Source: Methylococcaceae bacterium (GTDB lineage Bacteria > Pseudomonadota > Gammaproteobacteria > Methylococcales > Methylomonadaceae). From it: DNA of 32,994 nt. Shown piece after piece: positions 1 to 7,431 of the stretch. A program made the translations under genes and the position numbers. The stretch spans positions 1-32,994 of the forward strand of contig SPJM01000093.1 of assembly GCA_006844585.1 (NCBI GenBank), given 5' to 3'. The first letter of the stretch is position 1. Each line of letters opens with the position of its first letter. Under the pieces are notes generated by a model. That model did no database searches and was not told the origin of the DNA. It was given only the letters and a program-made list of their open reading frames with translations.

Positions 1-941
1 GCTTGTTTATCCTGTTCCCAGGCTCGCGTCAATTCCCTCAAGTGATGCGCATTGCAGAGCGAATGTGTGCAGTCATAGTGATAATAGGGCTTCCAATGAT
101 CATGACATAAAATGCCATGATAAAGCGGTAAAATGCCTATGTCATTCATGGCTTCTGTGCCACGTTTGGTATGAGGAAAGAAGTGCGTCCACTGGTCATT
201 GGACGTTCCATGAAGCCAATGACGCTTACCATTAATATTGATGCCTGTTTCATCGGCATGAATACAGGGCGATTCGACGAGGTGCTCTTTACTGATAGCT
301 TCAAATTCAGCTAATTGCTCATAAGCTTGATGATTGAAATTATAAATGGAGCCTTCACTCATCGGCAGACCTAACTGATCAGCGAAATACTCCTGTATTC
401 GGTTGTAAGGCAATAACTGATATTGCGAAAGATAAACCACATGCGCTTTTACGCCATGACCATATTGCACCGCTTTAGTGACTTCATCTGGAAAAGGCGC
501 TGTAAAACACTGCCCTTTTTCATTGATCAACCGTTGTGCCTGGTATTCTGTCACCACCCTTGAAATATCAATATCGAATACCTGACGTGTTTCAAAGCCA
601 TCTTCCGTGTATTGTCCTTTTGGCAGGGTTCGGCGATCAAGGGTAATGACTTCGACTTCATCCGGGTCATCAATTTTTTGAAGTGTCGTGCCGATATGTG
701 ATTTTTGTCCACCAGAAGGCTTATCTGATTTTTTTCGATTGCCTTTTTTCCGGTTGGGATCACTGGCAGGTGGTTTACTGCTGTTTTTGCTGTTCAGCGT
801 TACTCGATTGAGTAATACCGTGACTAATAATAGAATCACTTCCAATGCTGATTTTAACGCAGGCGAGATATCACGCTCAGTTTCTAGCAACTGTTTGGCA
901 TGATTGATTGCCGAATCAACATCAATGGATTCTATTTTCAA
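1..941 (-). CDS. IS66-family transposase (TnpC), 5' part, truncated by window edge
   Basis: An open frame of about 313 codons runs on the minus strand from a TTG at 941 off the left edge without a stop. It follows the IS66 TnpC layout: a short helical N-terminus, a Lys/Ser/Pro-rich linker with SSKPPASDPNRKK (near residue 55-70), a central zinc-binding-like region, and the start of the DDE catalytic core. HADETG with GKRHWLH gives the first catalytic Asp, and CHDHWKPY gives the second. The catalytic Glu would lie beyond the window. An in-frame TAA 18 nt before the TTG makes TTG the furthest upstream start; no ATG lies near it, so the start is uncertain. The family normally has about 450-530 residues. 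Confidence 0.85.
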   Translation of the reverse strand, partial: MKIESIDVDSAINHAKQLLETERDISPALKSALEVILLLVTVLLNRVTLNSKNSSKPPASDPNRKKGNRKKSDKPSGGQKSHIGTTLQKIDDPDEVEVITLDRRTLPKGQYTEDGFETRQVFDIDISRVVTEYQAQRLINEKGQCFTAPFPDEVTKAVQYGHGVKAHVVYLSQYQLLPYNRIQEYFADQLGLPMSEGSIYNFNHQAYEQLAEFEAISKEHLVESPCIHADETGININGKRHWLHGTSNDQWTHFFPHTKRGTEAMNDIGILPLYHGILCHDHWKPYYHYDCTHSLCNAHHLRELTRAWEQDKQ

Positions 942-1203
942 GGGGTAACCGGTATTGCGTTAAGAACAGCTATATTATCTCATGGGTTTTAAAACCCTAA
1001 TTTTCCTTATTGTATACAATTGTAAGGCGATTAAAAAAGTTGTTCGAGGTCGTCATTGTCTGAGGAGGTTTTTCGGCATGACGAGTGCCCTAGAAGCAAT
1101 GCAGCATGAATTAATAGACTGCTGGAAGGTTCACTAAAAATTACAAAAATCAGGCTAAAGCCTTGTCAAGCACTTTTTTAACTTATTTACGCTGAGTAGT
1201 TAC
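1..1203 (-). mobile_element. IS66-family insertion sequence, right part (left end outside window)
   Basis: The interval holds the first two thirds of an IS66-type transposase gene reading leftwards plus about 260 bp upstream of it. The proposed right end is 1203, where the 13-mer GCTGAGTAGTTAC stops; read inward this is GTAACTACTCAGC, and IS66-family ends typically begin with GTAA. The same 13-mer recurs just outside at 1282-1310. The leader (942-1190) shows neither tnpA nor tnpB, so this would be a tnpC-only member of the family. It has a 14-nt palindrome at 984-997. The exact right end is inferred, because the left end and the target duplication lie outside the window. Confidence 0.7.
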
Positions 1204-1310
1204 GTTTCGGGTTATATAAAATCCTCAGTCCTAAATTTGACGGCTACACACAGAGAGGGATGAATGAGTGTTAAAAGTAATGTAACTACTCAGCTTCGCT
1301 GAGTAGTTAC
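1191..1310. repeat. Three copies of a 13-nt IS-end-like repeat, two forming a perfect palindrome
   Basis: GCTGAGTAGTTAC occurs at 1191-1203 and 1298-1310, and its exact complement GTAACTACTCAGC at 1282-1294. The last two face each other across only three bases (TTC), giving a perfect 13-bp-arm hairpin at 1282-1310 flanked by TAAT on both sides. The copy at 1191 is read as the IS66 right terminal repeat. The palindrome could be two abutted IS ends, a minimal derivative element, or a structure used by the IS. Confidence 0.7.
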
Positions 1311-1326
1311 TAATGTTTTAAATAAA

Positions 1327-1361
1327 TAGGCGCTATTGAATTGCGCGCAATGCATAGCCTA
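1327..1361 (-). terminator. Possible rho-independent terminator after gmk
   Basis: Just downstream of the gmk stop, the minus strand folds into an interrupted stem: TAGG/CCTA, CTAT/ATAG and ATTGC/GCAAT paired around GC, with small internal loops. It is followed on the minus strand by T-rich TTTATTT. The loops weaken the call. Confidence 0.45.
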
Positions 1362-1363
1362 CA

Positions 1364-1993
1364 TTAGTCTCCACTAGATGCCATTAATTGAGGAATCAAA
1401 TCAGCCAAAGTTGCGTGTTGACGTTCCTGCTTCAAACGATTAGCCAAAAGAATACTCTTTAATTCGTTCAAAGCTTGCTCAAAATCGTCATTCACAACAA
1501 GGTAATCGAACTCATGATAATGGCTCATTTCAGTTACCGCATCGCGCATGCGTCTGGCGATGATTGCTTCGCTATCCTGGCCTCTGGATCTTAATCGACT
1601 TTCCAAAACCGCTATCGAAGGCGGCAGAATAAAAATTGACTGACTTTCCGGCAACATGTGCTTAATTTGTCTCGCCCCTTGCCAATCAATTTCCAAAATA
1701 GTATCAATGCCGTTTTGCAAGTTCATCTCAACGCTTTGTTGAGAAGTGCCATAATAATTATCGAATACTTGGGCATATTCCAAAAATTCTCCCTCGTCGA
1801 TCATTCCTTTAAATTCATCGCCCGATACAAAGCAATAATCTTTTCCATCGGTTTCGCCGTCGCGCATTGCTCGCGTGGTATGGGAAACTGAAACCCCCAG
1901 ATTCGCCACTTGCGCGTTTAATTGCTTAACTAAACTGGTTTTCCCGGCGCCGGAAGGCGCAGAAATAATATATAAAATACCTCTACTCATCAT
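1364..1993 (-). CDS. gmk: Guanylate kinase
   Basis: It phosphorylates GMP (and dGMP) to GDP with ATP in the cytoplasm, an essential step of guanine nucleotide supply. The 209-residue product has the usual length. The P-loop SGAGKTS is at residues 14-20, followed by the GMP-binding region with VSHTTRAMRDGETDGKDYCF, and later EIDWQGARQIK and the lid region RLRSRGQDSE. Two adjacent ATGs (1993 and 1990) are possible starts; the Shine-Dalgarno is weak. It lies 15 nt downstream of apaH on the same strand, so it is probably co-transcribed. In many gammaproteobacteria gmk is followed by rpoZ and spoT; here the downstream side is an IS66 element instead. Confidence 0.95.
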   Translation of the reverse strand: MMSRGILYIISAPSGAGKTSLVKQLNAQVANLGVSVSHTTRAMRDGETDGKDYCFVSGDEFKGMIDEGEFLEYAQVFDNYYGTSQQSVEMNLQNGIDTILEIDWQGARQIKHMLPESQSIFILPPSIAVLESRLRSRGQDSEAIIARRMRDAVTEMSHYHEFDYLVVNDDFEQALNELKSILLANRLKQERQHATLADLIPQLMASSGD

Positions 1994-2008
1994 TATGCAT
2001 TAAGAAAA

Positions 2009-2815
2009 TTAAAGATCTGATTGAATACTGATTTTTTTAGGGTGATTACCCAGCTTGAGCGCGGTCAATTCCCCTCCCCACAAACAACCGGTATCGATTG
2101 CATAACAATTGTAACCGTGAAAAAAACCTAATGTAGACCAATGCCCGAAAACGATTTTCATGTTGATGCTTTTCCGCCCCGGCACGGCATACCAAGGCAT
2201 TAAATGCGGATGTTGAGACCCCGGCTCGCCTTTTTGATGAAAATCCAAACGACCGTGACGATCACAATAACGCATGCGGGTAAAGCAATTGACAATAAAA
2301 CGCGCTTTTTCCATATTCGCCAAATCTTTAGACCAAATATCCGGTTTATCGCCATACATGGTTTTAAAGAAATAGCCGTAATCCGAACCGCGAAATATTT
2401 TTTCCACTTTAGCAGCCATTTTTTGAGTGGTGTCAAACCCCCATTGCGGCGGCAAACCGGCATGCAACATGCAAAAATCTTTATTGTGATGAAAAATGGG
2501 TCTTTTCCTCAGCCAATCAATCAATTCCTCACAATCCGATGCTTCCAAAACCTGCGATAAGGTATCTTTTCGGCGAGTTTTACGCTGATTCAAAAAAGTA
2601 GCAATCAAATGCAAATCATGATTACCCAATACCGTCACCGCAGAATCACCTAATGATTTTATAAAACGCAAAGTCTCCAAAGATTTCGGACCGCGATTGA
2701 CTAGATCGCCGACAAACCACAGCTCATCCCGTTTTGCTTCAAAATCGAGTTTATCCAATAACCGACGTAATTGATCATAACATCCCTGAACATCGCCAAT
2801 CGCGTATATAGCCAT
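2009..2815 (-). CDS. apaH: Symmetrical bis(5'-nucleosyl)-tetraphosphatase
   Basis: It hydrolyses Ap4A symmetrically to two ADP and, in related bacteria, also removes Np4 caps from RNA 5' ends. The 268-residue protein is a metallophosphoesterase with the motifs in order: GDVQGCYDQ (residues 7-15), GDLVNRGP (about 36-43), LGNHD (about 63-67) and HAGLPPQW (about 118-125). The start ATG shares one base with the apaG stop (TGATG), so the pair is translationally coupled. This is the conserved apaG-apaH order of gammaproteobacteria. Length is close to the E. coli enzyme (280). Confidence 0.95.
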   Translation of the reverse strand: MAIYAIGDVQGCYDQLRRLLDKLDFEAKRDELWFVGDLVNRGPKSLETLRFIKSLGDSAVTVLGNHDLHLIATFLNQRKTRRKDTLSQVLEASDCEELIDWLRKRPIFHHNKDFCMLHAGLPPQWGFDTTQKMAAKVEKIFRGSDYGYFFKTMYGDKPDIWSKDLANMEKARFIVNCFTRMRYCDRHGRLDFHQKGEPGSQHPHLMPWYAVPGRKSINMKIVFGHWSTLGFFHGYNCYAIDTGCLWGGELTALKLGNHPKKISIQSDL

Positions 2816-3192
2816 CAGTGCAAGGTTCGCGGAATGGACAGGGTAAATTTAGGAATCGCCGCCTTAAAGTTTTCACCGCTATCGGAAATCATTGTGTAGC
2901 GTCCCTCCATCACTGCGACCGGCGTTTCAATCATCGCTCCGCTGGTATATTTAAAAGACTCGCCGGGCTTCAAATAAGGCTGTTCGCCAATGACGCCTTT
3001 ACCGCTGACCTCCTGAATTTTACCATTGGAGTCAGTAATCAGCCATTCGCGGGAAATTAATTTTGCCGGAATCAAACCTTTATTGGTTATAGTAATCGTA
3101 TAAGCAAACACATAACGTTCATCTTTCGGAGATGATTGCGCTTCAATGTATTGAGGCAAAGCTTCGACTATAATATTATTTTTTTCTTTCAT
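2815..3192 (-). CDS. apaG: ApaG family protein (DUF525)
   Basis: A small beta-sandwich protein of the ApaG/DUF525 family; its biochemical role is unsettled. Starting at the ATG at 3192 (MKEKNNIIVEALPQYIEAQ) gives 125 residues, the family length. An upstream in-frame ATG at 3228 would add 12 residues with no family counterpart, so 3192 is preferred although neither site has a strong Shine-Dalgarno. Typical motifs are YTITITNKG, LISREWLITDSNGK and VSGKGVIGEQPYLKPGESF. It is the first gene of the apaG-apaH(-gmk) set and is transcribed divergently from the ankyrin gene, with only 48 nt between the two starts, which must hold both promoters. Confidence 0.93.
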   Translation of the reverse strand: MKEKNNIIVEALPQYIEAQSSPKDERYVFAYTITITNKGLIPAKLISREWLITDSNGKIQEVSGKGVIGEQPYLKPGESFKYTSGAMIETPVAVMEGRYTMISDSGENFKAAIPKFTLSIPRTLH

Positions 3193-3240
3193 ATGTAAAT
3201 GATATAGCAATTCAAGGCATAATTTCATCTTAAACTTATC

Positions 3241-3822
3241 ATGATTCTCAATAACCAGCGTTTTTTCACCGGGTTTATCGTATTCTTGCTAATCAGCGGT
3301 CTTGTTCAGCCGGCTTTAGCTGAAGACGCCAGAGACCTGTTCGCCGCTGCTGGCAACGGCAATACCGCCCGCTTAAGCGCTTTATTAAAACAAGGCATAG
3401 CAGTCAATGAAAAAAACGCCCAAGGCCGAACAGCGTTAATGATGGCCGGGTTCAATGGTAATCTGCGTAATGTTAAATTGCTGATCAGTTACGGCGCTGA
3501 TGTCAATATTGCTGATCAACAAGGCGTCACCGCCTTGATGGACTCAGTCACCTTCGGCAATGCTAAAATTATTTCACTACTGATTGCCTCCGGAGCGGAT
3601 ATTAATGCAACTGACCAGCAAAATTCAACCGTCTTAACCAGAGCGAAAAAAATAGCCCCCAAACATATTCTTAAAATACTGGAACAAGCCGGCGCCAAAG
3701 AAAAGCAGGAAATCGAAGAACCGCAACAAACTGAACAAGCGCCGCCCACTCCACCCGCCGAGCAAGCCCCGGCGGAACCAAGCCCAAACGACGACCAACA
3801 AGCCCCTACGGAGCCGCAATGA
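3241..3822 (+). CDS. Exported ankyrin-repeat protein
   Basis: 193 residues. The N-terminus has a signal peptide (hydrophobic FFTGFIVFLLISGLVQ, then PALAEDA with a likely cleavage after ALA near residue 27). About four ankyrin repeats follow (residues ~30-155), with diagnostic phrases such as AQGRTALMMAGFNGN, ISYGADVN and GVTALMDSVTFGN. The last ~40 residues are a low-complexity Pro/Glu/Gln tail. It is probably a periplasmic protein-protein interaction module. Its stop overlaps the mpl start by four bases (ATGA), indicating translational coupling, so it may act in the envelope or simply share the promoter. The partner is unknown. Confidence 0.88.
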   Translation: MILNNQRFFTGFIVFLLISGLVQPALAEDARDLFAAAGNGNTARLSALLKQGIAVNEKNAQGRTALMMAGFNGNLRNVKLLISYGADVNIADQQGVTALMDSVTFGNAKIISLLIASGADINATDQQNSTVLTRAKKIAPKHILKILEQAGAKEKQEIEEPQQTEQAPPTPPAEQAPAEPSPNDDQQAPTEPQ

Positions 3823-5189
3823 AGCAAAACCCTGAACCTTTACATATTCACATCCTCGGCATTTGCGGAACCTTTATGGGCGGCCTGGCCTTAATCGCCC
3901 GCGAATTGGGCTACCGGGTCAGCGGTTCGGATCAAAATGTCTACCCGCCGATGAGCACTCAGCTAGAGCAACAAGGCATCCGCCTGATGAATGGCTATAA
4001 AGCCGAAAATCTGGATTGCAAACCGGATTTAGTGGTGATCGGCAATGCCTTATCACGCGGCAATGAAGAGGTTGAAGCGGTTTTAAATCGCGGTTTAAAC
4101 TATGTCTCCGGCCCGCAATGGCTGGCTGAACATGTCTTGCAGCATAAATGGGTTTTAGGCGTTGCTGGCACCCACGGCAAAACCACCACCAGCAGCATGT
4201 TAAGCTGGGTTTTGGAATATCAAGGCTTTAAACCCGGCTTTTTAATCGGCGGCATTCCGTTAAACTTCGGCATCTCCGCCCGCTTAGGCGAATCCGACTT
4301 TTTCGTCATTGAAGCCGATGAATATGACTCCGCTTTTTTTGATAAGCGCTCCAAATTTGTCCACTATCGACCGCGCACAGCGATATTAAATAATCTGGAA
4401 TTCGACCACGCCGATATTTTTGACGATTTAGACGCCATCAAAAAACAATTTCATCATCTGGTCAGAACCGTGCCAGGCGAAGGGTTGATCATTACCCCGG
4501 AAAACGAACAAAATATTCATGATGTTTTAGAACAAGGCTGTTGGACACCGGTGGAAACCACCGCTATCAAGCAATCAAGCGCCTGGCGAGCGGAGTTGAT
4601 TAAAGCTGACGGCAGCCACTTTGCAGTCATTCACAATCAACAAAATCAGGCCGAAGTCAATTGGTCGTTAAGCGGTCAACACAACGTCTACAATGCCTTA
4701 GCCGCCATCGCCGCCGCTCGCCATATCGGCATTCTACCGGTAGACGCCGCCAAAGCCTTGTGCGCCTTTAAAAACGTCAAACGGCGCATGGAAGTGATTG
4801 CCGAAATCAACGGCATCACTTTATATGACGATTTCGCCCACCACCCCACCGCCATCCAAACCACTCTGGACGGCCTACGCAAGCAGGTCGGCGACACACA
4901 AATCATCGCAATAGTCGAGCCGCGCTCTAATACCATGCGCATGGGCGTACATACGGAATCTTTAGCCTTATCTTTGGCCGAAGCCGACCAAGCCATCATT
5001 TATCAACCGGAAAATCTGGACTGGAACCTGGAAAAACTCACCCGCTATGCCGATAACATCAAAATCTGCACAAACCTGGATCAAATCATTGACTCCGTCA
5101 AGAGCCGCGCCCAAGCAGAATGCCATGCGGTGCTAATGAGCAACGGCAGCTTCGGCGGCATTTATGAGCGTTTGAAGCAGGAATTGTAA
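3819..5189 (+). CDS. mpl: UDP-N-acetylmuramate:L-alanyl-gamma-D-glutamyl-meso-diaminopimelate ligase (murein recycling)
   Basis: It ligates the tripeptide recovered from old peptidoglycan to UDP-MurNAc with ATP, returning it to wall synthesis. The 456 residues match the family (E. coli 457). The order is a Rossmann-like N-terminus starting HIHILGICGTFMGGLA, the P-loop GVAGTHGKTTTSSML (about residues 113-127), the central Mur-ligase motif DYRP-type region (FVHYRPRTAILNNLEFDHADIF) and the C-terminal domain with DDFAHHPTAI and EPRSNTMRMG. The IEADEYDSAFFDKRSKF motif separates Mpl from MurC. It overlaps the upstream ankyrin gene by 4 nt. Confidence 0.96.
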   Translation: MKQNPEPLHIHILGICGTFMGGLALIARELGYRVSGSDQNVYPPMSTQLEQQGIRLMNGYKAENLDCKPDLVVIGNALSRGNEEVEAVLNRGLNYVSGPQWLAEHVLQHKWVLGVAGTHGKTTTSSMLSWVLEYQGFKPGFLIGGIPLNFGISARLGESDFFVIEADEYDSAFFDKRSKFVHYRPRTAILNNLEFDHADIFDDLDAIKKQFHHLVRTVPGEGLIITPENEQNIHDVLEQGCWTPVETTAIKQSSAWRAELIKADGSHFAVIHNQQNQAEVNWSLSGQHNVYNALAAIAAARHIGILPVDAAKALCAFKNVKRRMEVIAEINGITLYDDFAHHPTAIQTTLDGLRKQVGDTQIIAIVEPRSNTMRMGVHTESLALSLAEADQAIIYQPENLDWNLEKLTRYADNIKICTNLDQIIDSVKSRAQAECHAVLMSNGSFGGIYERLKQEL

Positions 5190-5196
5190 TAGATTG

Positions 5197-5808
5197 ATGA
5201 GAAAATCGATGTCATTAGCAAAACAAAAAACGACCAAACAGATCAGCGCAGAAGACTACTTAGTCGCAGAACTGTCGTCTGAAATTAAGCATGAATTTGT
5301 TGATGGGGAAATCTATGCAATGGTCGGCGGCAGTGATAATCATGACTATATCGTCGGCAATATTTTCGGCGAATTTCATCAACATTTAAAACATTCGACT
5401 TGCAGACCCTTTACCTCAGATAAAAAATTAAAAACCGCAAAGGGTAATTTTCGTTACCCCGACTGTATGGTGGTTTGCGAAGCAGACAATGAAGACCCTT
5501 ACTATAAAACCAAACCGGTTATTTTGGTTGAAGTGCTTTCCCAGTCAACCCAAAAAATCGACAGAAAAGATAAGTTATTGGAATATATCAATATCCCCAG
5601 TTTGCAGGAATATCTGATAATTGAACAAAACTATGTAGATATAGAAGTCTTTCGCAGAAACCATGACTGGTTTTCCAGACATTACTTTTTAGGCGATGAA
5701 TTAACGCTGGAATCAATCAACTTGACCTTATCCGTAGCCGATATTTACCACCGTGTTGAAAATGACGATATAGCGGAACTTTCTGCTGAACAAAACAAGC
5801 AAAGGTGA
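5197..5808 (+). CDS. Uma2 family endonuclease (DUF820, PD-(D/E)XK fold)
   Basis: About 203 residues of the Uma2/DUF820 family, predicted restriction-like nucleases common in bacteria with many copies, whose role is mostly unproven. The family signature is visible: SAEDYLVAE, KHEFVDGEIYAMVGGS, then the fold's active-site strand YPDCMVVCE (Asp) and VILVEVLSQST (Glu-x-x), and LLEYINIPSLQEYLII. The start is ambiguous between ATG 5197 and ATG 5209 (MSLAKQKTTK, preceded by GAGAAA). It begins only 7 nt after mpl and may be read from the same transcript. A second Uma2 gene lies at 17923-18492, but the two are clearly divergent. Confidence 0.85.
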   Translation: MRKSMSLAKQKTTKQISAEDYLVAELSSEIKHEFVDGEIYAMVGGSDNHDYIVGNIFGEFHQHLKHSTCRPFTSDKKLKTAKGNFRYPDCMVVCEADNEDPYYKTKPVILVEVLSQSTQKIDRKDKLLEYINIPSLQEYLIIEQNYVDIEVFRRNHDWFSRHYFLGDELTLESINLTLSVADIYHRVENDDIAELSAEQNKQR

Positions 5809-5836
5809 TTTGATGCATTGGCAAGAAGCTGTGTAG

Positions 5837-5853
5837 GGTACGCACTGCGTACC
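5837..5853. repeat. Small hairpin GGTACGCA-C-TGCGTACC
   Basis: Perfect 8-nt arms around one base, shortly after the Uma2 stop (5808). It may act as a transcript end or be the tail of an intergenic repeat; no clear T-run follows beyond TTT. Confidence 0.45.
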
Positions 5854-5924
5854 TTTCAGCGACAACAAGCGAAATCTTATGAGTGATAGATGTTGGGGGC
5901 GCAAACTTTTGTCTGTATATAAGC

Positions 5925-6123
5925 ACCCAAGCACAATTAATTTAACATTTCACTTGTCTTTTTTTCCATCTTCAGCGTTGCCTACATGGATGTAGGTAAG
6001 GGGCGTGAGCAGGAGCGGAAGCTTTGCATAAATAGTTACATAGCGGGCTATGCGCCTATTTATGCGCCTTGAATATGAAAAAAAATCCTGTGTGAAATTT
6101 AGTTAAATTAATTGTGCTTGGGT
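5925..6123. repeat. MITE-like intergenic element with 22-bp perfect terminal inverted repeats
   Basis: The left arm 5925-5946 and right arm 6102-6123 are perfect complements (22 bp, ACCCAAGCACAATTAATTTA plus AC), and similarity extends a few bases outward. Inside are further nested dyads: CCTACAT/ATGTAGG at 5981-5996, and GCATAAATAG paired with CTATTTATGC around CATAGC-GG-GCTATG (about 6025-6066). The 199-bp unit has no coding frame. The layout is that of a non-autonomous miniature element or large intergenic hairpin repeat. The neighbouring 5809-5924 and 6124-6180 also lack a gene; the latter holds the palindrome TGCATTATTTAATGCA at 6158-6173. Confidence 0.75.
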
Positions 6124-6180
6124 ACTTAAGCTAAAGCCTGAGCCCCAAATGAGATTATGCATTATTTAATGCACGGGGTG

Positions 6181-7237
6181 CTAATCCATACAAGCCTGAT
6201 TATTGCCATTCGCTCCGCAAGGAACCTCAACCGTCATCCAGAACATATAATCGGTGCTGATCTGCTGATCTGCTGACCGCTACTTTGTTTATACACTGAT
6301 GAACTATGGCAACCAATACAATTAGATCGTTCATAACTTTCCATACTTGCGTTCCCTACCACTGATTTTTTTCCTACTGTATGCGGCATAATGGATTCGC
6401 GCGTACTGTTTTGCCGAACAGTAGGCGCATTATTGATATCGCCGCTGCCGCCGCCTTGAAACCATTGAGTGGCGATTAGCTGATAATCTTGACCGGCTGC
6501 TTGGCTCGGCCACTGACTATTAGTAATTTGACGACATAATTGCGCAGGTTTAATGACGTTTTCCGGATTATCAATACATAATTCGCCGGTGCAAATGCTT
6601 GGCGCGGTATTACATGGTTCACAGCCGCTTTCACCGCCCGCACAGGCATTAAGAATATAAGAGGATTTATCGGTGGTGGGGCAACTGCTATTTACACCAG
6701 TACTTGCATCTCGCCTTTCCAGCTTTCCAAAACAGAGGCCTGGTAGAGTTTATTCTTGACCACCCAATCATAAGCCGTTTTATTAATCAGGATTTCATAG
6801 CGCAAAAAACGGTTATTAGCCGCCAACACAGGATCTCGACTTAACCCCACATTGTTTTGTCGAGCACCTTTTCCATTATAGGTATATTGATCGGTGGCGG
6901 CGCTGCCAGCCTCAAATATTGAGTCATGAACCTTACCGACTTGCGACAATACGCGTAATTTGGATTTGGGATATTTTTTTGAACACGCTTCCGGCACATA
7001 ACGCGAACCAAAATTGCCGGGGGTCTTGGATTCCAACAAATCCGCAGTAGACGACCATGCAGCCCAGGTATTGTTTGTTAAATAACCGGTAAAGGTCTTT
7101 ATCGCACACTGATCCAGATTTTTTTGCCCATTCTGTGTACAAAAACTGTTTGTTTTGTAGACAGCAATGCTTGTAGCGGAAAACAGCACACAGAGGGTTA
7201 GTAAAATCAAGCTTGTGAAATTTCGGTAAATCAGCAT
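6181..7237 (-). pseudogene. Secreted c-type cytochrome-like protein, broken by two frameshifts
   Basis: The start at 7237 has a good Shine-Dalgarno (AGGTGG, 5 nt before ATG) and encodes a signal peptide (LILLTLCVLFSATSIA). The first frame ends at 6692, but homologous-looking coding continues one frame over: SSCPTTDKSSYILNACAGG, a Cys-rich stretch, a heme motif NCIGCH at 6306-6320, then QQIS. A second break follows, after which TDYMFWMTVEVPCG reads to a TAG at 6181-6183. Break 1 fits a 2-nt GA duplication near 6709-6712. Break 2 coincides with a tandem 8-nt repeat GCTGATCT at 6256-6271; removing one unit restores the frame. One heme site suggests a periplasmic mono-heme protein. A sequencing error cannot be excluded for either break, but two in one gene favour decay. 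Confidence 0.8.
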
Positions 7238-7299
7238 AAACACCACCTAGTTATAGCGTTTTAAGAACGTGCCGAGAATAGCGAATTAAAAAGCCGCTA

Positions 7300-7431
7300 T
7301 TATAGTTTTTCTACCTCCGCTTCAGTTAACCCTGTTGTTGCCGCAATTATCTCTATGGCTATATTTTGCTGTTTTAGGGCCTTGGCGACTTCCATTTTGC
7401 CTTCTTTCTTACCTTCAACTTTACCTTCCAT
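7300..7431 (-). CDS. Possible intragenic small C-terminal product of the Rpn gene
   Basis: Inside the rpn gene, in the same frame, ATG at 7431 is preceded by GGAAGG with a 4-nt spacer, a strong ribosome-binding site, and would yield a 43-residue peptide starting MEGKVEGKKEGK. A second internal ATG at 7395 has GAAGG upstream (31 residues). In enterobacteria, Rpn C-terminal domains are made separately from an internal start and neutralise the full protein. Whether that happens here is inference: the purine-rich EGK repeat also creates GGAAGG-like sequences by itself. Confidence 0.4.
   Translation of the reverse strand: MEGKVEGKKEGKMEVAKALKQQNIAIEIIAATTGLTEAEVEKL

Noticed and set aside
1078-1137. 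19-codon ORF with strong GAGGAGG-like ribosome site upstream of the IS66 transposase
   Set aside because: It is too short, has no recognisable similarity, and lies in the IS leader; kept only as a note.
2204-2560. Long plus-strand open frame opposite apaH
   Set aside because: It is entirely antisense to a well-supported enzyme gene, with no family features.
5717-5934. Two minus-strand frames of about 69 codons over the end of the Uma2 gene
   Set aside because: They overlap coding and hairpin-repeat DNA, with no ribosome site or recognisable content.
7277-7301. AATAGCG/CGCTATT hairpin at the end of the Rpn gene as a terminator
   Set aside because: The arm overlaps the stop codon and no T-run follows on the minus strand.
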